In this document: positions 9,768 through 18,930 of the stretch, in pieces
Layout of the letters: every line of letters begins with the position of its first letter
How positions within the stretch are numbered: the first letter of the stretch is position 1
Assembly: GCA_028727105.1 (NCBI GenBank)
Contig: JAQYOU010000160.1
Span: 1-37,489 of the forward strand
Length of the DNA stretch: 37,489 nt
Direction: 5' to 3'
Origin: a bacterium
Lineage (GTDB): Bacteria; Bacillota; Clostridia; Lachnospirales; Lachnospiraceae
The notes under the pieces: model-generated
Databases searched by the model: none
Told to the model about the DNA's origin: nothing
What the model saw: only the letters and a program-made list of their open reading frames with translations
Made by a program: the position numbers and the translations under genes

Positions 9768-10001
9768 TTAGTCTTCCACACCCTTATTCTTTAAATAATC
9801 CATTACATCCTGAACAGTTGCGATCTGATCCAGATCATCGGAAGGGATCTCTACGCCGAACTCCTCCTCCATAGCCATGATCATCTCAAACAGATCCAGA
9901 GAGTCTGCGTTTAAGTCATCCTTAAAATTGGACTCCGCCTGTACCTCTGCTGCCTCGATTCCTAACTGCCCTGCAATGATCTCCTGTAATTTCTCTAACA
10001 T
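9768..10001 (-). CDS. acpP: Acyl carrier protein
   Basis: A 77-residue acidic four-helix carrier. S34 in NADSLDLFEM is the 4'-phosphopantetheine attachment site. It carries growing acyl chains through all Fab enzymes. It is the first gene of the operon, with GAGG 8 nt upstream of the ATG and a 5' leader of about 130 nt that contains the tandem FabT boxes. Confidence 0.97.
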   Translation of the reverse strand: MLEKLQEIIAGQLGIEAAEVQAESNFKDDLNADSLDLFEMIMAMEEEFGVEIPSDDLDQIATVQDVMDYLKNKGVED

Positions 10002-10067
10002 TTCTTTGTCCTCGCTTTCTTTTCTCTTTTAAATTTCATATCTTGTTTTCATTACTATGTGATGTAG

Positions 10068-10144
10068 TTTGAATTTCAAATAATTTGAATGTCAAATATT
10101 TTGATTGTCAAATCATTTGACTGTCAAACTATTTGGCAGTATAG
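10068..10144. promoter_or_regulatory. Tandem FabT operator: four perfect TTTGA-N3-TCAAA boxes plus a degenerate fifth
   Basis: Perfect 13-bp palindromes lie at 10068-10080, 10084-10096, 10100-10112 and 10116-10128, with spacers ATT, ATG, TTG and CTG. Each starts exactly 16 bp after the last. A degenerate fifth, TTTGGCAGTATAG at 10132-10144, keeps the phase and covers the -10 box. The form agrees with FabT boxes known from lactic-acid bacteria. The array lies just downstream of the inferred start site of the fab operon, so bound repressor would block initiation or early elongation. Confidence 0.88.
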
Positions 10145-10166
10145 TGCTCTTAGAAATATTTGTCAA
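10138..10166 (-). promoter_or_regulatory. Sigma-A promoter of the fab operon
   Basis: On the minus strand, TTGACA (10161-10166) and TATACT (10138-10143) are separated by 17 bp, nearly the consensus, so transcription should start near 10130. The rest of the 10002-10340 gap is AT-rich leader of the EAL remnant, where no confident second promoter is seen. Confidence 0.88.
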
Positions 10167-10340
10167 CAGATAATTGTATTTTAGTCAATTCTTATAATTG
10201 CTTCTTTTTTTATTGCCTCTCTTTCATGAAATATGCTACTATAAACATAAATGTAACTGTTTCGCACAGTCTCAGTTACAGAGCATACATCCATTTTGCG
10301 TTTACTATGACGCCTTATTTTTCTTGGGGGAAAATGTGCA

Positions 10341-10847
10341 ATGAATATCAGGGAAAAATTCATACATATAAACTATCAGATAGAAAATGTTTTTTTGCTA
10401 ACCGTGATCCGGCATGGCCTGATCATGATGATCCCGCCGGAATACATGTGGCTGGAGATCACAGAGCAGGACATGATCACAAATGCAGACTTTGTGATCG
10501 ATAAACTGAAACGACTGAAAAACTGCGGTCATGTACTTCTGATCGATGATTTTGGTATGGGACACACCTCCCTCATCTATCTGCAGTCTAACTACTTCGG
10601 TGTTGTAAAGCTGGACGGTTCCCTGGTGAAGCATCTGCTTGACAACCCCACCAATCAAAAGATCGTTGCATCCATCGTAGAGCTTGGTAAAGAGCTTGGT
10701 GTAAAGGTCATTGCGGAATACGTGGAAACGGAAGAACAATGTCAGAAATTACAGGAGCTGGGCTGCATCTGGTATCAGGGATACCTATTCAATAAGCCCC
10801 TGTCACTGGATGAATTTATCACTTACATGAAAAAATGCAACTGCTAA
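10341..10847 (+). pseudogene. C-terminal fragment of an EAL-domain (c-di-GMP phosphodiesterase) protein
   Basis: 168 residues correspond only to the back half of an EAL domain. LEITEQD, LLIDDFGMGHTSL, VKLDGSLV, VIAEYVET and QGYLFNKPLS appear in the right order. The front part with the E-A/V-L signature and first metal ligands is missing, and the first 35 residues do not resemble EAL. A full domain needs about 240 residues, so this is most likely a truncated, inactive remnant. The GGGGG 12 nt before the ATG is a poor ribosome site. It is one of only two plus-strand genes in the window. Confidence 0.75.
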
Positions 10848-10892
10848 GAGCTGCCGCACAAACGATTCAATCATCGCAAGTGCGGCAGTTCT
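10847..10892. terminator. Convergent hairpin terminator between the EAL fragment and ldh
   Basis: CTGCCGCAC (10851-10859) pairs with GTGCGGCAG (10880-10888) and extends to AGAG/TTCT. On the plus strand it ends in TTCTTTCTC. It sits between two genes whose 3' ends face each other and may serve both. Confidence 0.65.
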
Positions 10893-10923
10893 TTCTCTGT
10901 TCAGCAGGGTGGTCTGAGAACGT

Positions 10924-11889
10924 TTACATCCCCACCTCATCCAACACATCCCGGAGCATGGATGCCGACTGCTGCAGACGGTCTAATTCATCATCAGAAA
11001 GGGGGATCGGAACCTTTGTCTCCACACCGTTTTTTCCGACGATCGCAGGCATGGATAACGCCACATCGGAGATACCGTACTCTCCGTACATCAAGGATGA
11101 AACCGGAAGGATCGATTTCTCGTCACGCAGAATGACCTCGCAGATACGCTTGACAGACATGGCGATGCCAAAATAGGTAGCCTGCTTTTTTGCAATGATC
11201 TCATAGGCACTGTTTTTCACCTGCTCGGCAATCATTGCCGTGTTTTTTTCATGCTCGTAATGGCCCCTCAGCTCGCAGAAATCACTGAGGGGAATACCGG
11301 AGATATTTGCTCCGGACCACGCCGCGATCTCACTGTCACCGTGTTCCCCGATGATAAACGCATGAACACTGCGGCTGTCTACGGTCAAATGCTCCGCTAC
11401 TGCGCGTTTCAGCCGTGCGGTGTCAAGGACTGTTCCGGACCCGATCACGCGGTTTTCCGTAAATCCGGACAGCCTCGCTGCCACATAGGTAAGAATATCC
11501 ACCGGATTGGAAACGATGAGCAGGATTCCTCCATAATCGCGCGCTTTGATCTGCGGGATGATGGACTGGAAAATCCGCACATTCTTGCTTACAAGGTCAA
11601 GCCTTGTTTCGTCCGGCTTCTGATTTGCTCCTGCGGTGATCACAATGATCGCCGCATCCCTGATATCGTCATAGTCTCCCGCATAGATCTTCGCAGGCTT
11701 TGCAAAGGGAACTCCGTGACTGATGTCCATGGCCTCACCTTCTGCACGGCTTTTATCTACATCCAGCAAAACCATTTCTGAGAACATGCCGCTCTGCATC
11801 AGTGCAAAGGCGCAGGCAGCGCCCACAAAGCCGCAGCCGATGATCGCGATCTTCTGTTGATTGATCTGTAAAGAGTCCATTTGTTTCAT
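10924..11889 (-). CDS. ldh: L-lactate dehydrogenase
   Basis: 321 residues, NAD-dependent LDH/MDH fold. GCGFVG near residue 18 binds NAD and D43 fits NADH preference. GANQKPDETR carries the lactate-type Gln (Q90) and the mobile-loop Arg. H183 in IIGEHGDSE is catalytic. It reduces pyruvate to L-lactate, regenerating NAD in fermentation. The ATG at 11889 is preferred over the one at 11916 because GAAAGGG lies upstream at about 10 nt, whereas 11916 has none. It is divergent from pyk, which makes its substrate. Confidence 0.93.
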   Translation of the reverse strand: MKQMDSLQINQQKIAIIGCGFVGAACAFALMQSGMFSEMVLLDVDKSRAEGEAMDISHGVPFAKPAKIYAGDYDDIRDAAIIVITAGANQKPDETRLDLVSKNVRIFQSIIPQIKARDYGGILLIVSNPVDILTYVAARLSGFTENRVIGSGTVLDTARLKRAVAEHLTVDSRSVHAFIIGEHGDSEIAAWSGANISGIPLSDFCELRGHYEHEKNTAMIAEQVKNSAYEIIAKKQATYFGIAMSVKRICEVILRDEKSILPVSSLMYGEYGISDVALSMPAIVGKNGVETKVPIPLSDDELDRLQQSASMLRDVLDEVGM

Positions 11890-11959
11890 ATGATTTTTTC
11901 CCTTTCCATTTTTCATTCATTGATCTGTTTCGTCCGAAGTGTCTTTCATTAGATACATG

Positions 11960-11989
11960 TTGCAATTATTCTTGCACATCTTATATAAT
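11960..11989 (+). promoter_or_regulatory. Probable promoter of pyk
   Basis: TTGCAA (11960-11965) and TATAAT (11984-11989) are 18 bp apart on the plus strand, 45 nt before the pyk ATG. The TTGCAA is self-complementary, so the opposite-facing ldh promoter could share it, but no good -10 was found on the minus strand. Confidence 0.6.
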
Positions 11990-12034
11990 AATGTTGTACA
12001 AAATAAGAATATTTATTCGGAGGAAATCGATCGT

Positions 12035-13462
12035 ATGAGAAAAACAAAGATCATCTGTACCATGGGTCCCGCAACGGAAGTGCCCGGTGTGCTGGCAGCA
12101 CTGGTTGAAAACGGCATGAACGTTGCACGGTTTAATTTTTCCCATGGAGATCACGAAGAACAGAAAAAGCGGATGGATACCATCAAGAAGATCCGAAGCG
12201 AGAAGGATCAGCCGGTAGCCATCCTTTTAGATACCAAAGGACCTGAGATCCGCGTAAAGAATTTTAAGGATGGAAAGATCCAGCTGACACGGGGCCAGAC
12301 CTTTACGCTTACTACAAGCGATGAACCCGGTGATGAGCATTCTGTCGGCATCACCTGTAAAGAGCTGTATCAGGATGTGTCCATTGGAACCATTGTCCTT
12401 TTAGATGACGGCCTGATCTCCATGGAAGTCACAGCCATCGAGGGAACAGACATTGTCTGCGAGGTCCACAACGATGGCACCCTCAGCAATCACAAGGGCA
12501 TCAATGTCCCCGGTGTCCATCTTTCACTTCCGTATATGAGCGAAAAGGACCGGGATGATATTTTATTCGGCATCGATCAGGATGTGGACATCATTGCAGC
12601 ATCCTTCGTCCGCACCAGGGACGATGTGCTGCAGATCCGCCATCTGTTAGAGCAGAACGGCGGAGAAGGCATTGCCATCATCGCAAAAATCGAAAATGAT
12701 GAAGGGGTCAAAAACATTGACGAGATCATAGAGGTCTCAGACGGCATCATGATCGCCCGCGGTGACATGGGTGTTGAGATCCCCATGGAAGAAGTGCCTG
12801 TGATCCAGAAAATGATCATCAAAAAGGTGTACGCCGCTGGCAAACAGGTCATCACGGCTACACAGATGCTGGACTCCATGATGAAAAATCCCCGCCCGAC
12901 CCGTGCGGAGGTTACAGACGTAGCAAACGCCATCTATGACGGCACCAGCGCCATCATGCTCTCCGGTGAGACTGCTGCCGGTGCGTATCCGGTGGAAGCG
13001 CTGCAGGCAATGGTGCGCATCGCAGAGCGTACGGAAGCAGATATTGACTACCGCAAGCGCTTCTTCTCCATCACACGGGACGAAAATCCGGATATCACGG
13101 ATGCCATCTGCCACGCCACCTGTACCACCGCACTGGATCTGGGTGCCCGCGCCATCTTAACAGTCACAAAATCCGGTTACGCAGCCCGCATGATCTCCCG
13201 CTACCGTCCACAGTCGGATATCATTGCCTGCACAACAAGCGCCCGGGTGGCAAGACAGCTGAACCTCTCCTGGGGCGTGACACCCCTTGTCATGGAGGAG
13301 CGTCATCATGTGCTGGATCTGTTCAATCACGCCGTGGAGTGTGCACAGAAAAAGGGACACATCGCGGAGGATGATATCGTCGTCATCACCTCCGGTGTGC
13401 CCCTCGGTCATTCCGGTACTACAAACATGATCAAAGTGCAAAAGGTAGAAGCTCTTTCATAA
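12035..13462 (+). CDS. pyk: Pyruvate kinase
   Basis: 475 residues from the ATG at 12035, with GGAGG 11 nt upstream; the longer open frame to 11939 has no such signal. It has the usual barrel, B and C domains. N-terminal TKIICTMGPA, TKGPEIR (E71, typical of potassium-dependent enzymes), the RGDMGVEIP active-site region and TATQMLDSM are all visible. There is no extra C-terminal PEP-utilising domain as found in bacilli. It converts phosphoenolpyruvate and ADP to pyruvate and ATP, feeding the divergent ldh. Confidence 0.96.
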   Translation: MRKTKIICTMGPATEVPGVLAALVENGMNVARFNFSHGDHEEQKKRMDTIKKIRSEKDQPVAILLDTKGPEIRVKNFKDGKIQLTRGQTFTLTTSDEPGDEHSVGITCKELYQDVSIGTIVLLDDGLISMEVTAIEGTDIVCEVHNDGTLSNHKGINVPGVHLSLPYMSEKDRDDILFGIDQDVDIIAASFVRTRDDVLQIRHLLEQNGGEGIAIIAKIENDEGVKNIDEIIEVSDGIMIARGDMGVEIPMEEVPVIQKMIIKKVYAAGKQVITATQMLDSMMKNPRPTRAEVTDVANAIYDGTSAIMLSGETAAGAYPVEALQAMVRIAERTEADIDYRKRFFSITRDENPDITDAICHATCTTALDLGARAILTVTKSGYAARMISRYRPQSDIIACTTSARVARQLNLSWGVTPLVMEERHHVLDLFNHAVECAQKKGHIAEDDIVVITSGVPLGHSGTTNMIKVQKVEALS

Positions 13463-13469
13463 TCGGTAT

Positions 13470-13507
13470 GTCACTGCTCGAACAGCTTGCGGGCAGTGAC
13501 ATTTTTT
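13470..13507 (+). terminator. Rho-independent terminator of pyk
   Basis: GTCACTGC (13470-13477) pairs with GCAGTGAC (13493-13500), followed by ATTTTTT. It starts 8 nt after the pyk stop. Confidence 0.85.
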
Positions 13508-13542
13508 GTCGTATAGGAAACTTCGTCTCCTATACGACAAAA
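13504..13542 (-). terminator. Terminator of the DUF2156-GNAT gene
   Basis: A perfect 15-bp stem, TTTTGTCGTATAGGA (13504-13518) with TCCTATACGACAAAA (13528-13542), around a 9-nt loop. On the minus strand it follows the stop at 13557 by 14 nt and ends in T residues. It partly overlaps the T-run of the pyk terminator, so the two converge. Confidence 0.8.
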
Positions 13543-13556
13543 GCCGCCGGGATCTG

Positions 13557-15281
13557 TTATCCCAATGTCAGATTCAGATACCCGTCTCCAGGCACTTCAA
13601 AGCCCGCCAGCCGCTCCGGCAAAAGGATCATACCGCCGGGTATCTCATAACGCACGCGTTTTGTTCCGGTTTCTGCCAAAAGCTCCGGCAGAAGCCGTGA
13701 CCATACTTCTTCCTGCAGCGTCGTCTCTATGAGCACCAGCTCTTCTCCTTCTGTGGTATACATCAGAAGCTCTTTCTTGTCCGGGGCTGCATCCGGTACA
13801 AAAAACAGATTGCGGCCGCCCTCTCGCTCATTTGCCGCAAATGCAAAGTCGATCGCCTGCTCATCCCAGCTGATAAATGCTACTTTTCGCTCTTTCAAAA
13901 GCTGTAGACGGACAGATGCATATTCTTCCGGCGTAGCCTCTTCCAAATGAAAATTCCAACAGCAGTTTTTGAGCGGAAAAAGACGTTCGCCTGCATGCTC
14001 ACTTCGAAATGCACACACAAAACCCATTTTTCCATAATACTGGTACAAATGCGCATCCGCAGGACTGAGCACCAAGGGCTCATCCCACAGCTCACTTCCA
14101 CAGGCGATGATCTTTTGGGCCAGTCCCTGTCTGCGATACTCCGGCAGTGTTGCTACCGCATACACATAGCGCACCGGGATCGCACCGTTTTTTGTGTAAT
14201 ACACAGCAGGAAGAAAGCTTGCCATGGATACGGGCTTTCCATCCCGGTGAATGACAAGCATGTTGTCATCCGTCAGACGGTGCTTCATATAAAATTCCGC
14301 AAAATCCCCGTCATCAAAACAGGTGTTCCACAAGCTGCACAGCTCTGCCATCATCTGTTCATCCTCCGGATGGGCAAACACCACCTCGCTTTTGATCGCA
14401 GTGTATTTTTTCTCCAGCCTGCAGGGCTGATAGGACAGCTTTGCCTTGCGCAGTCCCGGATCTCCGGTATCCTCCTCGCGGTCAATAAACGTATAGCCCT
14501 CCGCCGCATGCTCCGCAAACTGCTGATTGATCATGGGATATGCACCCTGCACATCCGCAAATGCTTTTTCGTAATGCACCACAAAGGTATCCTCGTTCAG
14601 CGGCTCACCGATGGAAAGAGCCACCACGCGCCCTGCTTTCCGAAGCAGTCCACCGACCATTCCAAGCTGCTCCATCTCTAAAAGCGCCGTTGTCATCGCC
14701 CCGAATTCCTGCTCCAGTTCCACATTCCATGCATCTGCGCGCCGGTTTTTCCACTCATCCATCATTTCTTTTGCATCTGCGCGGTTCTCATCCGTGATGG
14801 CCTCATAGCACCAGTCATCTGCATCCATAAATCGCGCAATGTGATTGCGCTTTCCGTGATACTTTTTTCCCGGCAGCTTTACCAGCTTTTCCCGCTCATA
14901 AATGTAATCGCTCATATCCCGGTTGGCTGCCATGAGAAACTGCCCCGGATAATGACGCCGTAAAAAATCATAATCCTTCTGTGCAAGCGGGGACAGCTCC
15001 AGCGTTTCACCCTCTTCTTCGCACTGCTTCATGACCTGCTCCAAAAGCGCCTGCTTGTCCTGATCGCCGCCCCCAAAGGGAAAGCTGTACAGGTCATGCT
15101 TTTCCCCCATGTAGCGAAAGATCCCGCTCTCACCAAGCCTTGCCAACCGCAACGCAAAATAAGGACTCCACGCATAATTGGACGCAAAGGAATACTCGCA
15201 GAGGGCTCTGCCGTCCTCCTTCAGCTTCCTTGTCACCCAGTCCTTTGTCTCATATGTCAAGTCTGAAAATGTCAGTACCAT
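13557..15281 (-). CDS. DUF2156 (LPG-synthase C-terminal-like) domain fused to a GNAT acetyltransferase
   Basis: 574 residues in two parts. Residues 1 to about 290 match DUF2156, related to the catalytic domain of phosphatidylglycerol lysyltransferases: FPFGGGDQDK, KLPGKKYHGKRNHIARF and FIDREEDTGDPGLRKAKLSYQP. From about 300 a GNAT fold follows, with the acetyl-CoA loop YAVATLPEYRRQGLAQKII, and a C-terminal region of about 130 residues recalling Eis-type proteins. Each half suggests acyl transfer to an amine, but the substrate is unknown. The start overlaps the transglutaminase gene by 32 nt, so it is probably the last gene of the MoxR-DUF58-TgpA operon. No signal peptide or membrane segment is seen. 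Confidence 0.8.
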   Translation of the reverse strand: MVLTFSDLTYETKDWVTRKLKEDGRALCEYSFASNYAWSPYFALRLARLGESGIFRYMGEKHDLYSFPFGGGDQDKQALLEQVMKQCEEEGETLELSPLAQKDYDFLRRHYPGQFLMAANRDMSDYIYEREKLVKLPGKKYHGKRNHIARFMDADDWCYEAITDENRADAKEMMDEWKNRRADAWNVELEQEFGAMTTALLEMEQLGMVGGLLRKAGRVVALSIGEPLNEDTFVVHYEKAFADVQGAYPMINQQFAEHAAEGYTFIDREEDTGDPGLRKAKLSYQPCRLEKKYTAIKSEVVFAHPEDEQMMAELCSLWNTCFDDGDFAEFYMKHRLTDDNMLVIHRDGKPVSMASFLPAVYYTKNGAIPVRYVYAVATLPEYRRQGLAQKIIACGSELWDEPLVLSPADAHLYQYYGKMGFVCAFRSEHAGERLFPLKNCCWNFHLEEATPEEYASVRLQLLKERKVAFISWDEQAIDFAFAANEREGGRNLFFVPDAAPDKKELLMYTTEGEELVLIETTLQEEVWSRLLPELLAETGTKRVRYEIPGGMILLPERLAGFEVPGDGYLNLTLG

Positions 15282-17820
15282 TTTCTTTTTTCACCCGTTC
15301 CTTTCGTTTCATTTTACAGCGCAGATAGATTCTATACACGATTTCGGCATCCTCCGCGCGCATCTCATCATCTGAAAAATATGCCTGTCTGACAAGCACC
15401 ATATAGGTTTCCACATCAACAGCAGCTTCACGAAGCGCTGAAAACCACTGCAGCCCACGCCGAAGCTGTTCATCGTCCCGGATCCTTCTTCCAAAGAAAA
15501 GCATTCTCGCAGAAAGCATCCGGTACATCCGGCGGTTGGTGAGAAGGATCGCTTCCCTACAGCGTCCTTCTGAGATCTTTTGTCTGATCTGTTCTTCTTT
15601 CTTTTTCTGATACAGACGGATCAGGTCGATCATCAGACAGAGGGCAAAATAGCCCACGAACAGTGCGATCAGACATTCAGACCACCAGCGGATCGTCCTG
15701 CCAAACACCTTCGAAGACAATGTCAGATCCATCGCTTCCTGATCCCGTTGATCCTCACGATCCTTTTGTTCTCCGGCATCCGGGGCTTCTTCCTCCGGTT
15801 TTTCTTCCGCCGGCTTTGTTTCCTTCGTTTCCTCCTCCGGCTTCTGCTGCCCCTTTGGATCCTTTGCCTCATCTGCTGCAGGCGCTTTCTCATCCGTTAC
15901 ACTTCCGTCCGAAAAACCGGGTGTAGCCTCGATAGGCAACCAGCCGAATCCATCCAGATAAACCTCTGTCCAGGCATGGGCACGCTCATCCGTCACAACA
16001 GCCGAATATCCCTCATCTGTTTCCTTAAAATCCTTGGGGAACACCACATAACCACTGGCATAACGCGCCGGGATCCCCAGCGTCTGCAGCATCAGCGTAG
16101 CAGCCGACGCAAAGTGCACACAATACCCCTCTCCGGAGGTATTCAGAAAATAATCAAGGGGATCCGCCCCCGCCGGCAGCGGATCCAGCTTCTTGCTGTA
16201 GGTACAGGAATACATCAAAAATGACTGTAGAAGCGGTACATAGGACAAACGCGTCGCATTCGTCATGGACATATTTCCCCTCTCCTGCAAAGTGGAAAGG
16301 TATGCCCGAAAATCTCCGCTGCTCTCCCACCCAATCTGCTCCAGATAACCATCCAGCCACTTCTGAACAGGCCCGCATAGCACTGCCTCTGCACACCGGT
16401 TCCACACAAGCTCCGAATACCATAACGCCTGGTCTTCCGGATTCGTCCGTTCTTTCAGTTTGCTGATCGCAGTTTCCTGACCGGGCCACAGCTCTGTCAG
16501 ATAAAAGGTGACCAGATAATCGATCAGGGGATCTGTCCTGCGGCCTCCCATCATCAGATTACCACTATAGCTTCGTTTCGTCCACGGCTTTTCCGCTGCC
16601 GTATCACCATTCATCCGGATCTCCTCCGGAAGACTGCTCAGGTAAGGCAGCGGAGCGGTTTTTCCGAAATTCCGGCAGGTGATCGTGTAATCATACTCCT
16701 TCGGCAATGCCATGGCAATATTTCCAATTGCCTCCTTGCCATTCTCCGGATCCAGGATCCGTGTGCCTGCCTCCCGGGAGAGATTCCAGATCTGTCCACC
16801 GGCCTCCTCTGCTGTCATTTTCTGCTCTGTCGCCGCCTGCGCAAAGCCTGCCTCGTCTGCACTCCATCTGCCGTTTTCGTAATGCTCCGCCGCATAGGTC
16901 TTTAGATACACATTTTCTGTAGGCTGATCCGAGAGCGTCATCGTCAGAACCTCACGGCCTTTTCCAAGGGGTTCATCGTTTGTTACGGTTCCATCCTGTG
17001 CGAACAGATCCCACACCGGCAATGCAAGGACTGCATCCTCCAGTGCCAGCTGACGCTCCATCATCACATCATGCTTTGCAACTACGGTATCCCCGTAACC
17101 GGAGCATACCGCGCCTATTACGATACAAATGCATAAAGCCACCGCAAGCTGCGCCGCACGCACACGGATGCGCTCCCTGTTTCTCTGACTGTACATACGC
17201 AGCACGATCACACCTGCAAACAACAGAACGATACCCTGCCTGTCCGACACCTCTCCAACGGCCACTGACGCGATCAGCATAGCAAGGGGAAGCACCGCAA
17301 AAAGCTCCATCTTTTTCACGATCCCCGCCAGAAGAAAGCACCCTGTCACTAAGAGAAGCAGCCAGAAGGCCAATGCCATCGGTGCCTCGCTTCGCTTGCC
17401 AAGCGGAAAGATCAGAACACACTCATAGTATTTGCAGATCTTTGCCACATACATACGCAACAGATATAAAATACCATCCTCCAGTGGAAGCTGATGCTTC
17501 CGGAAAAACCGCAGGGCAAAAAATACAACCGGAATCGCCGGAAGCGCCCGCATCCATAACCGGGAAAACAACCCGCTGCCGTAAAAAAACGAAAAAAGGA
17601 TCAGTGCAAGCAGCAGATACCGGAAGGTATGTCTGACCGGTGTGATCCCGTCCAGTCCATCCAGCATGCCATACATTTGAAGCCAGGCACTCCATACGCA
17701 AAGGCAGGCACCACAAAAAAGAAGCAGGCAGTCATACCAGCTTCCACGCCGCTGCGGATCCACCAAAGCTCCGCTATGCTTCTTTTCTTTTTCCCAGCTT
17801 ATTTCATGTCTCATCATCAT
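15250..17820 (-). CDS. TgpA-like membrane transglutaminase
   Basis: 856 residues. Several hydrophobic segments occupy about 30-240. An extracellular part carries a transglutaminase core with C567 (GEGYCVHFASAA), H615 (DERAHAWTEVYL) and an acidic third residue near E631 (LPIEATPGF; other members have Asp). A low-complexity Glu/Lys/Pro linker (about 645-695) and one more membrane helix (about 713-735) lead to a cytosolic tail. The set MoxR-DUF58-TgpA is widespread and thought to act at the cell surface, but the substrate is unknown. The start lies 6 nt after the DUF58 stop; ATGATGATG leaves the exact codon uncertain and no clear ribosome site is visible, suggesting coupling. Confidence 0.88.
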   Translation of the reverse strand: MMMRHEISWEKEKKHSGALVDPQRRGSWYDCLLLFCGACLCVWSAWLQMYGMLDGLDGITPVRHTFRYLLLALILFSFFYGSGLFSRLWMRALPAIPVVFFALRFFRKHQLPLEDGILYLLRMYVAKICKYYECVLIFPLGKRSEAPMALAFWLLLLVTGCFLLAGIVKKMELFAVLPLAMLIASVAVGEVSDRQGIVLLFAGVIVLRMYSQRNRERIRVRAAQLAVALCICIVIGAVCSGYGDTVVAKHDVMMERQLALEDAVLALPVWDLFAQDGTVTNDEPLGKGREVLTMTLSDQPTENVYLKTYAAEHYENGRWSADEAGFAQAATEQKMTAEEAGGQIWNLSREAGTRILDPENGKEAIGNIAMALPKEYDYTITCRNFGKTAPLPYLSSLPEEIRMNGDTAAEKPWTKRSYSGNLMMGGRRTDPLIDYLVTFYLTELWPGQETAISKLKERTNPEDQALWYSELVWNRCAEAVLCGPVQKWLDGYLEQIGWESSGDFRAYLSTLQERGNMSMTNATRLSYVPLLQSFLMYSCTYSKKLDPLPAGADPLDYFLNTSGEGYCVHFASAATLMLQTLGIPARYASGYVVFPKDFKETDEGYSAVVTDERAHAWTEVYLDGFGWLPIEATPGFSDGSVTDEKAPAADEAKDPKGQQKPEEETKETKPAEEKPEEEAPDAGEQKDREDQRDQEAMDLTLSSKVFGRTIRWWSECLIALFVGYFALCLMIDLIRLYQKKKEEQIRQKISEGRCREAILLTNRRMYRMLSARMLFFGRRIRDDEQLRRGLQWFSALREAAVDVETYMVLVRQAYFSDDEMRAEDAEIVYRIYLRCKMKRKERVKKENGTDIFRLDI

Positions 17821-17826
17821 ATCATT

Positions 17827-18930
17827 CTATAAATACAGCTGCAGCGCACCCAGTTCTTCCTTCAGATCACCCTTTTTTGCAAAGGAATGCCAGTCTTTTC
17901 CGTCAAGACGCACCTTCAGATCCGGCTCGATACAGATCCGGTGCAAGCAGCGCTCACTGCGATATTTTTGAACATAACAAGCTTCTATATCTGTTTCCGG
18001 ACCGCCTGCCCGGGCATTCAGATACAACAGCTGCCATTCGTAAAATCCCTCTTCATCATCCACGCGCATGCGCACCAGGTCTCCAACCCCCGCATCCTGC
18101 CAGCTGACAATATGGGGACACCCCGCATCGACCATCGCAAAGGAAACAGAAGCTGCGATCTGTAAAAAGCGATCCCGCTGCCCGGGACTGATCCGTTCCA
18201 TTCCCTTTGATCCCAGCAGAAGCACGATCCCGCAGCCCTTGGGCAGGCTGTGCTCCCGCACCATCAGTTCATCAGACTTTGCAGAAAGCTTCCAGTGAAT
18301 ATTCTGCAGACGATCCCCCGGCACATACGCTCTGATCTGAAACACCTGCGACTGATCCGTTCCGCCCCGCAGATCATCATAAACCTCTGCCTCTCCAAAA
18401 AAACCGCGCACTGCCCCGGACAACCGGATCGGCAGTTCGTGGACCTGGGGCAAAAGCTGTGTGACGGCAGACCGGTTCACCCGCTTTTCCAGAGAAAACC
18501 AGCCGGTCCAGTCATACACGCGCACACGCCGCAGGCGATATTCATAGCCGCCGGCACAATGCATGGTCACCTCTTTGCGAACCGTTTCCTCTGAGGCGGA
18601 CGGTGCAAAAAGGGTCAGCCATATCCGTTTTTTCTTCATTCCGGGCAGCTGCCGCCCCTCCACCAAAACGCGCACACGGGTCTTGCCAAGCAGCGTTCGT
18701 TTTGCACGCATCGGAAAACGCACCCCCACCGGGCGTCCGCTTTCCGCCAGTGTCATGGGAATAGTAATGTCCACATCCAGCATCGCCAGACGCCAGAGTA
18801 AAAGTAAAAACGCAGAACCAACAAGCCCGGCCAAAAGAAAGGCCAGGAGCACCAGTGCTGTGCTCTCATAGAGCGCAGCCACATAGATAAGCAGCAGAAT
18901 CAGAAGGACTGCCATGATCAGATGTATCAT
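17827..18930 (-). CDS. DUF58 domain protein
   Basis: 367 residues. Two N-terminal hydrophobic helices (about 1-25 and 28-50) precede the DUF58 signature VYDDLRGGTDQSQVFQIRAY followed by VPGDRLQNIHWKLSAKSDELMVRE. DUF58 proteins have a von Willebrand A-like fold and are partners of MoxR AAA+ ATPases. The ATG overlaps the moxR stop by 4 nt (ATGA type), and the transglutaminase follows after 6 nt. The biochemical role is unknown. Confidence 0.9.
   Translation of the reverse strand: MIHLIMAVLLILLLIYVAALYESTALVLLAFLLAGLVGSAFLLLLWRLAMLDVDITIPMTLAESGRPVGVRFPMRAKRTLLGKTRVRVLVEGRQLPGMKKKRIWLTLFAPSASEETVRKEVTMHCAGGYEYRLRRVRVYDWTGWFSLEKRVNRSAVTQLLPQVHELPIRLSGAVRGFFGEAEVYDDLRGGTDQSQVFQIRAYVPGDRLQNIHWKLSAKSDELMVREHSLPKGCGIVLLLGSKGMERISPGQRDRFLQIAASVSFAMVDAGCPHIVSWQDAGVGDLVRMRVDDEEGFYEWQLLYLNARAGGPETDIEACYVQKYRSERCLHRICIEPDLKVRLDGKDWHSFAKKGDLKEELGALQLYL

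Noticed and set aside
10068-10144. Short regularly spaced repeats as a CRISPR array
   Set aside because: Repeats are 13-bp palindromes with 3-bp gaps at a promoter, far too short for CRISPR and with no cas genes.
11890-12034. Rex operator or strong promoter for ldh
   Set aside because: No TTGTTAA/TTAACAA pair and no acceptable -10/-35 on the minus strand were found.
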